DNA of 14,034 nucleotides, from contig DDRC01000152.1 of NCBI GenBank assembly GCA_002342985.1, positions 1 through 14,034 of the forward strand, in the 5' to 3' direction. How positions within the stretch are numbered: the first letter of the stretch is position 1; every line of letters starts with the position of its first letter. Position numbers and translations under genes: made by a program. Origin of the DNA: Flavobacteriales bacterium UBA2426 (GTDB taxonomy: Bacteria > Bacteroidota > Bacteroidia > Flavobacteriales_F > PHOS-HE28). Shown here piece by piece: positions 12,442-14,034 of this stretch. The notes under the pieces are model-generated. The model saw nothing but the letters and a program-made list of their open reading frames with translations, was not told the origin of the DNA and made no database searches.

Positions 12442-14034
12442 ATGCGACTGACCCTGTCCGCCGCCCTCCTCATCGCCACGATCAGCGAAGCAGCCGCCCA
12501 ACCCTGCACCCCCACCACCACCTTCGGCCCCGATGGCGGCAGCTACGTGGCCCGTGTGCTGATCGGCGGCGCGGAAGCGATTGACAACACCACCACGTTC
12601 ACGCCCGGCACCTCGTACCAGGACTACACCTACACTGGAACCGGCCGCTGGACCCGCCTGCAGGCCGGAAGCTCCTACTTCCTCACCATCACCGCCGGCC
12701 CCTTCGTGGGCACCCGCTATGCAGCGTGGATCGACTACGATGGCGATGAAGACTTCGAATCGTTCGAGCTGGTGGCCGATCAGGTGAGCACGAGCGCGGG
12801 ACAGGCCATGCTCTTCTCGTTCACCACACCCGACATCCTCCTCCCCCGGGTGGCCCGTCTGCGCGTGCGCGCCGCCTACAACATGGCCACCGCCGACCCC
12901 TGTGCCAACTTCCTCTATGGGGAGACCGAGGACTACCTGGTGGTGCTGGAGGATGGAGCGCCCTGTGTGCCCTTCACCCTGTATGGCTCCACGGAAGGGG
13001 ACCGCATCACGGCGATAAGCCTGGCGGGTGCATCGAGCAGCGTGAACGTGCAGGATGCCTACGAGGACCGCACATGGGCCGGGGCCATTGTGCTCGACCT
13101 GGGCAGCAACCAGGTGATCCAGGTGACCTCCGGCGAGTACACCGATAACAGCATCGCCGTGTGGGCCGACTGGTCGGGCAACGGCGTGTTCGGCGATTGG
13201 GGTCCGGAGCTGCTGGGCGTGGCCACCACGAGCACGGCCTTCGAGACGGTGAGCATCCCCTTCACGGTACCTACCGACTACCCGGATGTACCGCAAGTGC
13301 GCCTGCGGGTCCGGCTGTGGTTCGGCGACACGCCCAACCCCTGCAACACACAGAACTTCGGACAGACCATCGACCTGACTGTTGCCATCGCACTGCCGAG
13401 CGGCCCCTGTCCGGTAGGCGTAGGCAGTTTGTTCCCGGCCGTTCAGATCGCATCGGTGGACTTGAACGGTCACCTCCTGACGCCAGGGCCCTGGGCCTAC
13501 CCGAGCTACCAGATGGCCCTCGAACCGGGTCCAGCGCTGATCCGTGGCACTACCCAATCGCTCAACACAACGACAACAACGATCACCCCAGGATCCCCCA
13601 ACCAGACCGGCGCCTGGATCGATCTCAATGGTGACGGGGACTTCAGCGATGCGGGCGAATACATCGGTTCCGACTTCGGCGACGGCAGCTTCAGCTTTCT
13701 GCTGCCGAGCACCACGCCGGTCGGGCACACCTGGTTGCGGATCCGTGCCCGTAGCGCCTCACCGGTGGATCCGCCCACCGATGGCTGCGCGTTCCAACTG
13801 AACACGTTGGGCACCATGATGGACATCCGTGTCACGGTGCAGGACCCTGACGGCCCGTGCATTCCCCAGAGCACCTTTTGGACCCTCTTCGGCGACTTCA
13901 TCGACGGCGTGGAACTGAATACCCTGAGCAACATCGGTACAGGAGGTCTTGCGCAGGCGGAGTACCACGACTACACTGCCCTTAGCACGAACGTGAGCAT
14001 CGGTTCGACACACGTGCTGTCCATCACCTCCGGC
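12442..14034 (+). CDS. Large secreted GEVED-repeat surface protein, 3' end outside window
   Basis: The frame is open from ATG 12442 to the window edge (531 codons, no stop). A signal peptide (MRLTLSAALLIATISEAAA) precedes Q20-P-C22. Three complete units of about 150 residues and the start of a fourth follow. Each unit opens with PC (C22, C175, C323, C473). It contains an acidic, calcium-site-like loop after A(V)W(I/A)D (AWIDYDGDEDF at 95-105, VWADWSGNGVF at 240-250, AWIDLNGDGDF at 391-401), then a strand R(L/I)RVR or LRIRAR, and a second Cys (C154, C301, C449). Unit 1 ends in the family's GETEDYLV. These are features of GEVED domains found in Bacteroidota extracellular proteins, often with T9SS sorting domains. 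The C-terminus, which would show the export route, is missing. It is divergent from the large delta-60 gene. Confidence 0.9.
   Translation, partial: MRLTLSAALLIATISEAAAQPCTPTTTFGPDGGSYVARVLIGGAEAIDNTTTFTPGTSYQDYTYTGTGRWTRLQAGSSYFLTITAGPFVGTRYAAWIDYDGDEDFESFELVADQVSTSAGQAMLFSFTTPDILLPRVARLRVRAAYNMATADPCANFLYGETEDYLVVLEDGAPCVPFTLYGSTEGDRITAISLAGASSSVNVQDAYEDRTWAGAIVLDLGSNQVIQVTSGEYTDNSIAVWADWSGNGVFGDWGPELLGVATTSTAFETVSIPFTVPTDYPDVPQVRLRVRLWFGDTPNPCNTQNFGQTIDLTVAIALPSGPCPVGVGSLFPAVQIASVDLNGHLLTPGPWAYPSYQMALEPGPALIRGTTQSLNTTTTTITPGSPNQTGAWIDLNGDGDFSDAGEYIGSDFGDGSFSFLLPSTTPVGHTWLRIRARSASPVDPPTDGCAFQLNTLGTMMDIRVTVQDPDGPCIPQSTFWTLFGDFIDGVELNTLSNIGTGGLAQAEYHDYTALSTNVSIGSTHVLSITSG

Noticed and set aside
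12382..13728. 448-codon open frame on the minus strand
   Set aside because: It is antisense to the GEVED gene, its translation is low-complexity with no recognisable motif, and the + frame shows signal peptide, repeats and regular Cys spacing. High GC keeps antisense frames open.
1..14034. Defence island, prophage, secretion gene cluster or transposon
   Set aside because: No nuclease/toxin pair, integrase, transposase, tRNA-flanked boundary or change in base composition was seen. The genes are housekeeping, cofactor, regulatory and surface proteins.

Overview
The window looks like a contig fragment from a high-GC member of the Bacteroidota, probably Flavobacteriales-like (inference). The signs are a type IX secretion (T9SS) C-terminal sorting domain, GEVED-type surface modules, delta-60 repeat proteins with a hemagglutinin/dockerin-like tail, and promoter-like sequences resembling the Bacteroidota TTG / TAnnTTTG pattern. 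Base composition and codon use look uniform. I see no tRNA, rRNA, CRISPR array, insertion sequence or phage gene.

Left part (1-2830, + strand): the C-terminal 357 codons of radA (DNA recombination/repair ATPase), then a small STAS-like protein, a LuxR-type response regulator whose receiver domain has lost its phospho-acceptor aspartate, and an unrecognised 151-codon gene. A perfect 8-bp inverted repeat separates radA from the STAS-like gene.

Middle part (2975-6618): a compact minus-strand cluster in transcription order blc (lipocalin lipoprotein), tag (3-methyladenine DNA glycosylase I), fdhD (formate dehydrogenase sulfurtransferase) and a GrpB-family gene. Gaps are 28 and 16 bp, and fdhD and the GrpB gene overlap by 4 bp. 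It diverges from moaA (GTP 3',8-cyclase, first step of molybdenum cofactor synthesis). fdhD and moaA together suggest that the organism makes a molybdenum-cofactor enzyme such as formate dehydrogenase; none is encoded here.

Right part (6626-14034): surface and secreted proteins. Two delta-60 repeat proteins on the minus strand, with about 7 and about 13 repeats, flank a gene for a 37-kDa-type nucleoid-associated protein (NdpA/YejK-like). The shorter ends in a canonical T9SS type A sorting domain. The longer ends in a different module with two dockerin-like 'NDRDP' repeats. Divergent from it, a large GEVED-repeat protein runs off the right edge.

No wholly new system is obvious. The best leads are the degenerate receiver regulator beside the STAS-like gene, the dockerin-like alternative C-terminus, and possible palindromic operators next to promoter-like elements.
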